Shown: positions 38,751 through 46,658 of the stretch, in pieces
Layout of the letters: each line of letters opens with the position of its first letter
Numbering within the stretch: the stretch's first letter is position 1
Source: Acidovorax sp. NCPPB 3576
Lineage (GTDB): Bacteria; Pseudomonadota; Gammaproteobacteria; Burkholderiales; Burkholderiaceae_C
Assembly: GCF_028473605.1 (NCBI RefSeq)
Contig: NZ_CP097267.1
Location: 3,960,501 to 4,024,500 of the forward strand
DNA: 64,000 bases
Direction: 5' to 3'
Made by a program: the position numbers and the translations under genes
The notes under the pieces: model-generated
What the model was told of the DNA's origin: nothing
Databases searched by the model: none
What the model saw: only the letters and a program-made list of their open reading frames with translations

Positions 38751-39596
38751 ATGGCGCTCTACTGCATCGGGGATATTCAAGGCTGCGACACGGCATTGCA
38801 GCGCCTGCTGGATCACATCGGCTTCTCCCCCAGCCGCGACACGGTTTATCTTTTGGGCGACTTGGTGAACCGGGGGCCCGACTCCGCCGCCGTGCTGCGC
38901 CGCTGCATGCGGGAAGGAGACAGCCTGCGCAGCCTGCTGGGCAACCACGATCTGCATCTGCTGGCGGCGGCCCATGGTGCCCGCAAGCCCTCTCGCCGCG
39001 ACACGCTGGAATCCGTGCTGCAGGCACCCGACCGGGACGCCTTGCTGGACTGGCTAAGGCACCAGCCGCTGGCCCGCCAGCACGTGCATGCCGCAGAGCC
39101 CCTGCTGATGGTGCACGCGGGGGTATTGCCGTCGTGGTCGGCCCAGGAGGTGCTGGCGCATGCCGATGAGGTGCATGCCGTGCTGCGCGGGGCAGACATG
39201 CCCGCATTTCTTCATGCCATGTACGGCAACACGCCTGACCGCTGGAGTCCCGTGCTGACCGGAAATACCCGCTTGCGCGTGATCGTCAATGCGCTGACCC
39301 GATTGCGCTTTTGCACGCCCGAGGGCGCCATGGATTTCGAGAGCAGCGAGAATGCCGGCGCAGCTCCAGCGGGCCTGGTCCCGTGGTTCGAGGCGCCCAA
39401 TCGACAGACGCAGGACAGGCTGGTGGCATTCGGCCACTGGTCCACCCTGGGCTGGATGAACCGTTCCAACCTGCTGTCACTGGACACGGGTTGCGTCTGG
39501 GGCGGCTGCCTCAGCGCCGTCCGGTTCGGCAGCACGCTGGCAGACCGTGAACACTGCCATGTCGAGTGCGACGAAGCGCAAAAGCCCGGGGCATGA
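38751..39596 (+). CDS. apaH: Symmetrical bis(5'-nucleosyl)-tetraphosphatase ApaH
   Basis: ApaH cleaves Ap4A to two ADP and also removes Np4 caps from RNA. The 281-residue protein has the metallophosphatase motifs GDIQGC (residues 7-12), GDLVNRGPDS and GNHD, with later His residues in the HAG motif (VHAGVLPSW). The usual length is about 275. Transcribed alone; divergent from the H-NS gene across about 240 bp, with no obvious partner gene such as apaG/ksgA. The start at ATG 38751 gives MALYCIGDIQ, as in homologues. Confidence 0.95.
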   Translation: MALYCIGDIQGCDTALQRLLDHIGFSPSRDTVYLLGDLVNRGPDSAAVLRRCMREGDSLRSLLGNHDLHLLAAAHGARKPSRRDTLESVLQAPDRDALLDWLRHQPLARQHVHAAEPLLMVHAGVLPSWSAQEVLAHADEVHAVLRGADMPAFLHAMYGNTPDRWSPVLTGNTRLRVIVNALTRLRFCTPEGAMDFESSENAGAAPAGLVPWFEAPNRQTQDRLVAFGHWSTLGWMNRSNLLSLDTGCVWGGCLSAVRFGSTLADREHCHVECDEAQKPGA

Positions 39597-39747
39597 AAAG
39601 CGCAAGGGGCTTGGGACGCGACACGAAGTGCCCCGTCGAAGCGTTGCCACCCACGGTTTACAGCGAACGGCCTGCCGAAACAATGCCGTCACGTCTTACT
39701 CACAAATCCACTGACCGAAACTCCGGCCCGCGGGCCGGCATCGTGCT

Positions 39748-41229
39748 TTACTGCGAAGAGGTTTCGGCTTCGGTTTCGGGTTGCACGGCCTTGAACAGGG
39801 CAGCCACTTTGCGCTTGGGCTTGATATTGGCCGAAATGCCGCTGCGTGCAGGCTGGGCCTTGGCGGCAGACTCCCAATGGGGCGCGGCCTCGGCGGCAGG
39901 TGCCTCGTACGGCTTGTCGAAGAAAGGGTCGCGGGGCGCCGAAGGGGCACGGTAGCTGCTGCGCGCACTGCCGCCACGGGGATCGTGCGCCTCGCCGCCC
40001 CGTTCCCGCCGTCCGCCGCCGCCTTCGCGCTGGCCGTCCTCGCGCCATGCGCGCTGGCCATCGTTGATGCGACCGCGGGGGCGGTCTTCTTCGTATTCCA
40101 GGGCTTCGAGCTCGATCTTCTTCTTGATGAGCTTTTCGATGTCGGCAACCAGGCGCGTATCGCTGCTGGACACCAGAGTGACGGCCAGCCCCGAGGCCCC
40201 CGCACGGCCCGTACGGCCGATGCGGTGCACGTAATCCTCGGCATTGAACGGCACGTCGAAATTGAACACGGCCGGCACATCCTTGATGTCCAGCCCGCGG
40301 GCAGCGACATCGGTACACACCAGCAAATCGACTTCGCCTTGCTTGAAGGCATCGAGCGCCTTCAGCCGTTCATCCTGGCTCTTGTCGCCGTGCAGTGCGG
40401 TGGTCTTGAGACCTTCGCGCTCCAGGCTACGGGCCAGCCGGGCACAACCGAGCTTGCTGTTCACGAAGATGAAGGCCTGCTTCAGGCCCCGCGTCTTGAG
40501 GACATGGTGGATGGCGCGGCGCTTGTCGTCGTCGTTGGCGCTATAGAAACGCTGCTCCACGGTGGACGCCGTCTCGTTGGGGCGCGCCACTTCGATCGTG
40601 ATCGGGTCTTGCAGGTAGCTGCCTGCCAGGCGCTTGATCTCGGGGGAGAACGTGGCGCTGAACAGCAGCGTGGTGCGCTGCTTGGGCAGATAGGACAGGA
40701 TGCGCTGCAGATCAGGCAGGAAACCGATGTCCAGCATGCGGTCGGCCTCGTCGAGCACCACGTACTCGACCTGGTTCAGCACCGCATTCTTGGCTTCGAT
40801 GTGATCGAGCAGCCGACCTGGGGTAGCCACGAGCACTTCGACGCCCCTTTTCAGCTCCAGCGTCTGCGGCTTCATGTCCATGCCGCCGAACACCACGGTA
40901 CTGCGCAACTTGGTGTACTTGGCGTACATCGCGACCTGCTGCGCGACCTGGTCGGCCAGTTCGCGCGTGGGCAGCAGCACCAAGGCCCGCACGGGGTGGC
41001 GTGCCGGCGAGGTGGAGCTGTTTTCGTGCTTGAGCAGCCGCTGGAGCAACGGCAGCGAGAAGGCGGCCGTTTTGCCGGTGCCTGTCTGGGCTGCTCCCAT
41101 CACGTCCTTGCCAGTCAGGACGACCGGGATGGCCTGTTCCTGAATGGGAGTCATCGACTCGTAGCCCATTTCGGCCACGGCGCGTGCCAGCGGTTCAGCC
41201 AGCGATAAATTGGAGAAAGAACTTGTCAT
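39748..41229 (-). CDS. rhlE: DEAD-box RNA helicase, RhlE-like
   Basis: The 493-residue ATP-dependent RNA helicase has the Q motif MTPIQEQAIP, motif I AAQTGTGKTA, Ia PTRELA, DEAD in VVLDEADRMLD, SAT in LFSATF, and motif VI HRIGRTGRAG. The core covers about residues 1-370. A C-terminal extension of about 115 residues is charged, low complexity and basic (GGGRRERGG; PKRKVAALFKAV), typical of RhlE. It acts in rRNA maturation and RNA turnover. Several DEAD-box paralogues exist in the group, so the exact name is likely but not certain. Confidence 0.92.
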   Translation of the reverse strand: MTSSFSNLSLAEPLARAVAEMGYESMTPIQEQAIPVVLTGKDVMGAAQTGTGKTAAFSLPLLQRLLKHENSSTSPARHPVRALVLLPTRELADQVAQQVAMYAKYTKLRSTVVFGGMDMKPQTLELKRGVEVLVATPGRLLDHIEAKNAVLNQVEYVVLDEADRMLDIGFLPDLQRILSYLPKQRTTLLFSATFSPEIKRLAGSYLQDPITIEVARPNETASTVEQRFYSANDDDKRRAIHHVLKTRGLKQAFIFVNSKLGCARLARSLEREGLKTTALHGDKSQDERLKALDAFKQGEVDLLVCTDVAARGLDIKDVPAVFNFDVPFNAEDYVHRIGRTGRAGASGLAVTLVSSSDTRLVADIEKLIKKKIELEALEYEEDRPRGRINDGQRAWREDGQREGGGGRRERGGEAHDPRGGSARSSYRAPSAPRDPFFDKPYEAPAAEAAPHWESAAKAQPARSGISANIKPKRKVAALFKAVQPETEAETSSQ

Positions 41230-41303
41230 TTAGCCCGCTATTGTCGCACCAGGGGCTGAATGGGGTGTTTTTTCGGGTAGGCATTCGTGTGCCAATGGCG
41301 CCA

Positions 41304-41352
41304 CGCTATTCAATTCATAGCGTGATGCGCTGGCTGCACAAGCGCTAATGCC
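41304..41352 (+). repeat. Dispersed hairpin repeat, copy 5 (degenerate)
   Basis: CGCTATTCAATTCATAGCG, a hairpin with AT core, is followed by a GC arm with GATGCGCTGG and AAGCGCTAATG. It lies between the helicase start and the zinc-peptidase 3' end. It is the least conserved of the eight copies. Confidence 0.5.
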
Positions 41353-41396
41353 ACATCACACCTTGAGGGGTGAATGCCGCAACTGCGGCATTCACA

Positions 41397-42275
41397 CTAC
41401 AAGCTGCGCGCCGAGAACGTGTCGCACGCCTTCACGGTGCCGTTTTCCAGGCCCGCGTGGAACCACCGCTGGCGCTGGGCGCTGGTGCCATGGGTGAAGC
41501 TGTCAGGCACGACGGCGCCGCCGCCGGCGCGCTGCAGGGCATCGTCGCCGATCTTGGCCGCGGCATTCATGGCCTCTTCCACATCGCCCTGCTCCAGGAT
41601 CTGTCGGGCATTCTGGGCATGGTGGGCCCATACGCCAGCGAAGCAGTCGGCCTGCAGTTCCAGGCGCACGGAAAGCTGGTTGTACTGCACTTGGCTGACA
41701 CGGCCGCGCATCTGGTCCACCTTCGCGCTGATGCCCAGAAGGTTCTGCACATGGTGGCCCACTTCATGGGCGATCACGTAGGCCTGGGCGAAATCCCCGG
41801 GCGCTCCCAGGCGGTTCTTCAAGGTTTCGTAGAACCCCAGGTCGATATACACCTTTCGGTCGCCAGGGCAGTAAAACGGACCCATCGCCGCCTGACCGGT
41901 GCCGCAGGCGGTGGGCGTCGAACCACGGAACAGGACGAGCTTCGGGTCCTGGTAGGCGTTTCCACCCTGGCTGAAAATGCCGGTCCATACGTCCTCGGTA
42001 TCGGCCAGCACGGTGGCCACGAAGCGCGCCATCTTGTCGTCAGCCGGCGGACGGTGTGCCGGCGCCTGCTGAACCTGGGCGGGAGCGCCTGCGCCGCCGC
42101 TCAGCAGGCCCAGAATCGTCATGGGATTGATCCCGAAAATCCAGCCACCCAGCAACGCCACCACGATGGTGCCGATACCGATGCTGCGGCCGCCGAACAC
42201 CGGCATGCCTCCACCGCCGCCGCCATCGCGCCGGTCCTCGACGTTGTCCGACTCGCGGTTGCCTTCCCATTTCAT
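41397..42275 (-). CDS. Neutral zinc metallopeptidase, YpfJ family
   Basis: The 292-residue protein has a short cytoplasmic N-terminus with a poly-Gly stretch. A TM segment follows (VVALLGGWIFGI, near residues 36-47) and then an extracytoplasmic domain. The zinc-binding motif HEVGHHVQN lies near residue 172. CxAGxW-type cysteines occur in DCFAGVWAHH. Members are predicted membrane-tethered metalloproteases with unknown substrates. An ATG at 42275 gives MKWEGNRESDN, which matches the family start. Its promoter region faces a short hypothetical gene on the same strand. Confidence 0.92.
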   Translation of the reverse strand: MKWEGNRESDNVEDRRDGGGGGGMPVFGGRSIGIGTIVVALLGGWIFGINPMTILGLLSGGAGAPAQVQQAPAHRPPADDKMARFVATVLADTEDVWTGIFSQGGNAYQDPKLVLFRGSTPTACGTGQAAMGPFYCPGDRKVYIDLGFYETLKNRLGAPGDFAQAYVIAHEVGHHVQNLLGISAKVDQMRGRVSQVQYNQLSVRLELQADCFAGVWAHHAQNARQILEQGDVEEAMNAAAKIGDDALQRAGGGAVVPDSFTHGTSAQRQRWFHAGLENGTVKACDTFSARSL

Positions 42276-42372
42276 ACGGTTCTCCTGCGCGGCCCTGCGG
42301 ACGCAATGCGCCGGATATTACGCCCGCAGCGCGCGCCCGAAGGGCCGCCCGTCCCGGCCGGTTGCGAAGGCA

Positions 42373-42609
42373 TCAAGGCTGCGGCTCGTTCAACGAAGGC
42401 GTGTCCACCGAGGCATAAGTGGCCGCTGATGGTGTCTGCAGGCCCCGGGCCGTCCAGTGGGCTTGCCGCTCGGAGGCCTGCTGCACCTGGCCCTGCACCA
42501 CCCAGCCCAGTGCGACGAGTTGCGCCACGATCACAGCGCTCCCGATCATGAGGGGCCACGGGCGCAGCGTCGGGGCGGAAAACGCAGGGGGATGGAAATC
42601 GTCGTGCAT
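42373..42609 (-). CDS. Small single-span membrane protein of unknown function
   Basis: The 78-residue product has a cytoplasmic Pro/His-rich start, one TM helix (LMIGSAVIVAQLVALGWVV, about residues 20-38), and a polar periplasmic tail. I do not recognise a family. It lies between two other minus-strand genes with short gaps and shows the local codon bias, so it is probably real. It may form a transcription unit with the following zinc peptidase. Confidence 0.6.
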   Translation of the reverse strand: MHDDFHPPAFSAPTLRPWPLMIGSAVIVAQLVALGWVVQGQVQQASERQAHWTARGLQTPSAATYASVDTPSLNEPQP

Positions 42610-42666
42610 GGAAGTCTCTTGTCGGGGTCGGAATGGGGTCGATGCGAGGCAGCGCCTTGGGGAGGG

Positions 42667-42990
42667 TCACCGTGTGCACCAGTGCACGCTGGCGGCCGTG
42701 GGCTCGGCGTCTTCGAAATATTCAGACAGTTCCTGCACCAAGGCTTGCAGTGCACAGCCCGGCAGGGCGCGCGCCCGCTCGATCTGCTGCAACGCGTAGG
42801 CGCGGTCGCCGAGCATCATGGCGGCGCTGATGCAGTGGCCGCGGGCCGCCATCTGGAGCAAGAAGGCATCGAGCGTTTCGGCGGGCCAGTAACAGCGGTG
42901 CATGCTGCCTGCGGAAGCCTCGTGCAGCGCATGCGAAAGGCCCGTGCGTTCGGCCTGGAAAGACGATACGGCGTATTGGGTGGCAGGCAT
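42667..42990 (-). CDS. Hypothetical protein
   Basis: This 107-residue soluble protein has no recognised domain. It contains Trp, Cys and His scattered through a helical segment (AETLDAFLLQMAARGHCISAA) and an Ala/Leu-rich helix. No signal peptide or TM segment is visible. An AGGAGTC site lies before the ATG (ctgaggagtccaccATG on the minus strand). This, plus codon bias, supports it as real. Confidence 0.6.
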   Translation of the reverse strand: MPATQYAVSSFQAERTGLSHALHEASAGSMHRCYWPAETLDAFLLQMAARGHCISAAMMLGDRAYALQQIERARALPGCALQALVQELSEYFEDAEPTAASVHWCTR

Positions 42991-43142
42991 GGTGGACTCC
43001 TCAGGCAGCGTTCTGCGTGGTATTTACAGCATTCAACCGAATGCAACACAGAAGTGCCTGAATCGTAAAAACCTGTTGCCACCCCGGTTCACGGTAAAAA
43101 AGCCGTGGCGCTGTAGGACTCCGCCGTCCAAACCGACGCGGA

Positions 43143-43709
43143 TCAGGCCTTGGGCAAGGTCACGCCGATTTGCCCCTGGTATTTGCCGCCGCGGTCTTTG
43201 TAACTCACGTCACAAACCTCGTCGCTTTCAAAGAACAGCACCTGGGCGCATCCTTCGCCGGCATAGATGCGCGCCGGCAGTGGGGTCGTGTTGCTAAATT
43301 CCAAGGTCACATAGCCTTCCCACTCCGGCTCGAACGGCGTGACGTTCACGATGATCCCGCAGCGGGCATAGGTGCTCTTGCCCAGGCAGATGGTCAGCAC
43401 GTTGCGGGGAATGCGAAAGTACTCCACCGTGCGCGCCAGGGCAAAACTGTTGGGCGGGATGATGCAGCTGTCGCCTTCGAAATCGACGAAGCTCTTTTCG
43501 TCGAAGTTCTTCGGGTCCACCACGGTGCTGTGGATGTTCGTGAATACCTTGAATTCCGGCGCGCAGCGGATGTCGTAGCCGTAGCTGCTGGTGCCGTAGC
43601 TGATGATCTTGCGGCCATCGGCCTCTCGGACCTGCCCCGGCTCGAAAGGCTGGATCATCCCCGTCTGCTCCGCCATGCGGCGAATCCACTTGTCGCTTTT
43701 GATGCTCAT
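43143..43709 (-). CDS. dcd: dCTP deaminase
   Basis: Dcd converts dCTP to dUTP, the main route to dTMP in proteobacteria. The 188-residue trimeric protein starts [15 protein letters not shown] and has the conserved SYGYDIR segment, DGEFD-like core with [14 protein letters not shown], and [18 protein letters not shown] with the catalytic Glu. It ends with [12 protein letters not shown]. Length is close to the 193 of E. coli Dcd. Monofunctional Dcd rather than the bifunctional archaeal enzyme is inferred from length. A ribosome site GGAGCAG precedes the ATG. Confidence 0.97.
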   Translation of the reverse strand: MSIKSDKWIRRMAEQTGMIQPFEPGQVREADGRKIISYGTSSYGYDIRCAPEFKVFTNIHSTVVDPKNFDEKSFVDFEGDSCIIPPNSFALARTVEYFRIPRNVLTICLGKSTYARCGIIVNVTPFEPEWEGYVTLEFSNTTPLPARIYAGEGCAQVLFFESDEVCDVSYKDRGGKYQGQIGVTLPKA

Positions 43710-43759
43710 TGCTCTGCTCCTGCTGGGCCGCCATTGTAGAGAGGGTGCGTGCGGCCGGG

Positions 43760-43814
43760 CACTATATTTTTCATAGCTGCTCGCGCTTATCCATCATGCG
43801 CCGGAGGCCTTTTT
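43760..43814 (+). repeat. Dispersed hairpin repeat, copy 6, overlapping the guaD stop
   Basis: ACTATATTTTTCATAG is followed by GCGCTTATCCATCATGCGCCGGAGGCC and TTTTT. The guaD stop codon and its last six codons (KKASGA) lie inside the repeat at 43794-43814. It is the same subtype as copies 1 and 2. Confidence 0.75.
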
Positions 43815-45092
43815 GGCTTCGGAAACCACCGTGCGCTCGATGACCCGGTCGTCCCCCAACACGATCATGGCAAACAGCAGTTCGTCCAGATGCGCCGCCT
43901 GCGCGGTCTTGCGAGCCAGCAACGGCGTCGCACGCGGGTTCAGCACCACAAAATCCGCCTCGCAGCCCGGCTGCAGGTTGCCGACGACGCCCGCCAGGCC
44001 CAGCGCTTGTGCCGCGCCGGCCGTGTGCTGCCACCACAGCGCCTGCGGCGACAGCGACAGGCCGGGCTTGGTCTGGCCTTCCCGCCCCACGTAGTAGGCC
44101 GCGAGCATGGTGTGGAACGGGCTGAAGCTCGTGCCGCCCCCGACATCGCTCGCCAGGCCGTAACGAAAGCCGACCCGGTCGGCCCCGGCGTAGTCGAAAA
44201 AGCCGCTGCCCAGAAAAAGATTGCTGGTGGGGCTGACCGCCGCCACCGCGCCGGTGTCGCGCATGAGGGCGCGGTCGGCATCGTCGAAGTGGATGCAGTG
44301 GGCGTACACGGCCCGCTCGCGCATCAGCCCGAAATCGTCGTACACCGCCAGGTAGCTGCGGGCCGCGGGAAACAGCTCGCGGGCCCAGCGGATTTCGTCC
44401 AGGTTCTCGGCCACGTGCGACTGAATCCACACCTGCGGGTATTGCGCGGCCAACTCGCCCGCGCCGCGCAACTGGGCCTCGGTGCAACTGGGCGCGAACC
44501 GCGGCGTGATGGCATAGCCCAGCCGGTCCTGGCCGTGCCAGCGGCGGATCAGCGATTCGGTGTCGCACAGGGACTGCTCGGTCCGGTCGCGCACGCCATC
44601 GGGCGAATGGCGGTCCTGCAGCACCTTGCCGGCGATCAGGCGCAGCCCGCGCGCCCGGGCCTCGCCCATCAGCGCGTCCACCGATGCCGGGTGCGAAGTG
44701 GCGAACGCGAGCGCCGTGGTCACGCCGTTGCGCAGCAGTTCGTCCAGGAACACGGTGGCGACATCGGCGGCATAGGCCGGATCGGCAAAGCGCGATTCGT
44801 GGGGAAAGGTGTAGTTTTCCAGCCAGGGCAGCAGGCCGTCGGCGGGCGAGCCGATCACGTCGGTCTGCGGAAAATGCACATGCATGTCGATGAACCCCGG
44901 CGCGATGATGCGGCCGGGCCAGTGCAACACCGGCCACTGCGCGTATTCCGGCGCCAGGACGCTCCAGGCACCAGCGGCCTGCACGCGCTGGCGCCCCTGG
45001 GCATCGGGGCCGACGGCGAGCAGGCCGTCCTCTTCATACAGGGCCGAATGGTCGTCGGCGAAACGCAGCAGGCCGGAGCGATAGATTTGCAT
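43794..45092 (-). CDS. guaD: Guanine deaminase
   Basis: GuaD converts guanine to xanthine. The 432-residue amidohydrolase-family protein has the metal HxH motif in DMHVHFPQTDVIG (near residue 74), HVAENLDEI, HCIHFDDAD with the next metal His, and the SDVGGGTSFSP metal Asp region. Length is usual for bacterial GuaD. The final six residues and stop codon come from a dispersed hairpin repeat. It is downstream of the FAD/NAD(P)-binding gene on the same strand with a 68-bp gap, but a functional link is not evident. No xanthine dehydrogenase genes are nearby. Confidence 0.93.
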   Translation of the reverse strand: MQIYRSGLLRFADDHSALYEEDGLLAVGPDAQGRQRVQAAGAWSVLAPEYAQWPVLHWPGRIIAPGFIDMHVHFPQTDVIGSPADGLLPWLENYTFPHESRFADPAYAADVATVFLDELLRNGVTTALAFATSHPASVDALMGEARARGLRLIAGKVLQDRHSPDGVRDRTEQSLCDTESLIRRWHGQDRLGYAITPRFAPSCTEAQLRGAGELAAQYPQVWIQSHVAENLDEIRWARELFPAARSYLAVYDDFGLMRERAVYAHCIHFDDADRALMRDTGAVAAVSPTSNLFLGSGFFDYAGADRVGFRYGLASDVGGGTSFSPFHTMLAAYYVGREGQTKPGLSLSPQALWWQHTAGAAQALGLAGVVGNLQPGCEADFVVLNPRATPLLARKTAQAAHLDELLFAMIVLGDDRVIERTVVSEAKKASGA

Positions 45093-45160
45093 GGCGGCAG
45101 CTTAACGCGGGGCAAAGCGCCTTTGATGCGCCCCCATGCATGGGGCCCATACCGGCGGCG

Positions 45161-46627
45161 CTACACCGCCACCCGGTCCGCATGCGGCAAGGCCTCGCGC
45201 GCGCCCGCCGACGAAGGGTTGGGGAACCGGCCCAGTTGCCCCGCGATGTGCTGGGCATGGAGCAAAAGCCGCTCGATGGCGGACACGTAGAACAGCGCAC
45301 CCTGTGTCAGCGCGCCGATGGCGAACAGGCCGGGCTGGCCCAGCACCTGAAGGCTCTGCGCATCGATCGCGATGCCGCCCAGTTCGTGCTGGCGAACCAA
45401 GCCGCGGTCGATCAGGCTCTCGATGAGCGGCGAATCGATGCGCGCGAGGTTGCCGGCCACGCCGGTCGCATCCAGAATGCCGTCGAGCGCCAGCGTTCCT
45501 CCGGCCAGTTCTACCTGGAATCCCGGCCGGCCCTCCGCCAGCCGGGTGGCCCGGTAGCCGGGATGCACGCTCAGCCGGCCCGCCTGGAGCAGCGCCTGGA
45601 TCTTGCGCGCGTTGTCCAGCGGCATCGGGTGCCGATAGCTCATCCACAGGCCTTGGTACTTGCGGAAGAAGCGGCGCTTTTGGTCCGGGCGCAGCGCGGC
45701 CCAGCAGCGGTCGATGTCCTCCTTGGTAGCGTCCAGCTGCAGCTGCCAGTCCCGCACGGCGTGCGCCGCCTCGATCTCCCGGCCGATCCGAACCAGGGGG
45801 TCGCGGATCGTCATGAGGCCGGGGTATTCGTGTCCGCACGGATGGCTCTCGCGAAACCAGCGCAAAAAGCCGCGCAGCGTGTCGCCCGCATAGCGTTGCT
45901 CCGGGCGCACCGGGGCCGTGGTGGGCAGGGCGCCGCGCACCAGGGGCAGCTGGCCGGAATGGGAAAACATGTGGATGCGCTTCACACCGAGCCGGCCCAG
46001 CAGCAGCGCCATGTCGATGCCCGTGAGCTTGGTGCCCAGAATGCCGATGCTTGCGTTGTGCGGCAGTTCGGCCTTGATCGCTCCCAGGTCGTGATAAGGG
46101 TTGGCGTGGTAGTGCGCCACGCCCGGAAACGGCGACCGCTTTTTCAGATGCCCCAGTGCCAGCACGACCTGGTCCACATGCCAGGCATGCTGGGCCGTGG
46201 CCACGTGAAAGCCGCTGGCCCCGCGGTCGATGTCGGTCACCGCCTGCGCCACGCGCACCAGCTTCACGCCGCGCGCGGCGAACGCGCTCTCGGCCTGGGC
46301 GGCGACGTCCTGCAGGTAGGCCCCCATGAGCGAGCGCCGCACGTAGCCGCCCGGCACCTCGGCCTGCCCTGCGCACACCTGCTGCAGCCAGCGGTCGAAC
46401 CCGTCCGACTGGCCGGCGCTTGCGCTCAGCAGGGACGAAGCCATGTTGAGGATGAACTCGCCGTCGTTGGTGTCCCGCCCATACGGCAGTCCCGGGCCGA
46501 ACCCGCCGGACTCGTCGAACAGCAGCACCTCGGAAATCCCGGCCTGGCCGCCCATGCGGCTCAGCGCTTGCGTGACGAGGGTGCCGCTGCAGCCGCCCCC
46601 GATGATGGCAATCCTGGCCATGGTCAT
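45161..46627 (-). CDS. FAD/NAD(P)-binding oxidoreductase (COG4529-like)
   Basis: The 488-residue flavoprotein starts MTMARIAIIGGGCSG; the GGGCSG Rossmann motif binds FAD. A central NAD(P)-binding motif is visible in NASIGILGTKLTGIDMALLLGR (within residues 173-195). It belongs to the COG4529 FAD-NAD(P)-binding family, distantly related to N-hydroxylating and flavin monooxygenases; HipA-like functions are not indicated. An N-terminal FGPGLPYG motif fits the family. It begins 31 bp after the 1098-residue BKACE-like gene, so the two are very likely cotranscribed and probably act in one pathway. The substrate is unknown. Confidence 0.82.
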   Translation of the reverse strand: MTMARIAIIGGGCSGTLVTQALSRMGGQAGISEVLLFDESGGFGPGLPYGRDTNDGEFILNMASSLLSASAGQSDGFDRWLQQVCAGQAEVPGGYVRRSLMGAYLQDVAAQAESAFAARGVKLVRVAQAVTDIDRGASGFHVATAQHAWHVDQVVLALGHLKKRSPFPGVAHYHANPYHDLGAIKAELPHNASIGILGTKLTGIDMALLLGRLGVKRIHMFSHSGQLPLVRGALPTTAPVRPEQRYAGDTLRGFLRWFRESHPCGHEYPGLMTIRDPLVRIGREIEAAHAVRDWQLQLDATKEDIDRCWAALRPDQKRRFFRKYQGLWMSYRHPMPLDNARKIQALLQAGRLSVHPGYRATRLAEGRPGFQVELAGGTLALDGILDATGVAGNLARIDSPLIESLIDRGLVRQHELGGIAIDAQSLQVLGQPGLFAIGALTQGALFYVSAIERLLLHAQHIAGQLGRFPNPSSAGAREALPHADRVAV

Positions 46628-46658
46628 GTCTCCTTCGAGGGGGCAATGCGCCACCGCA

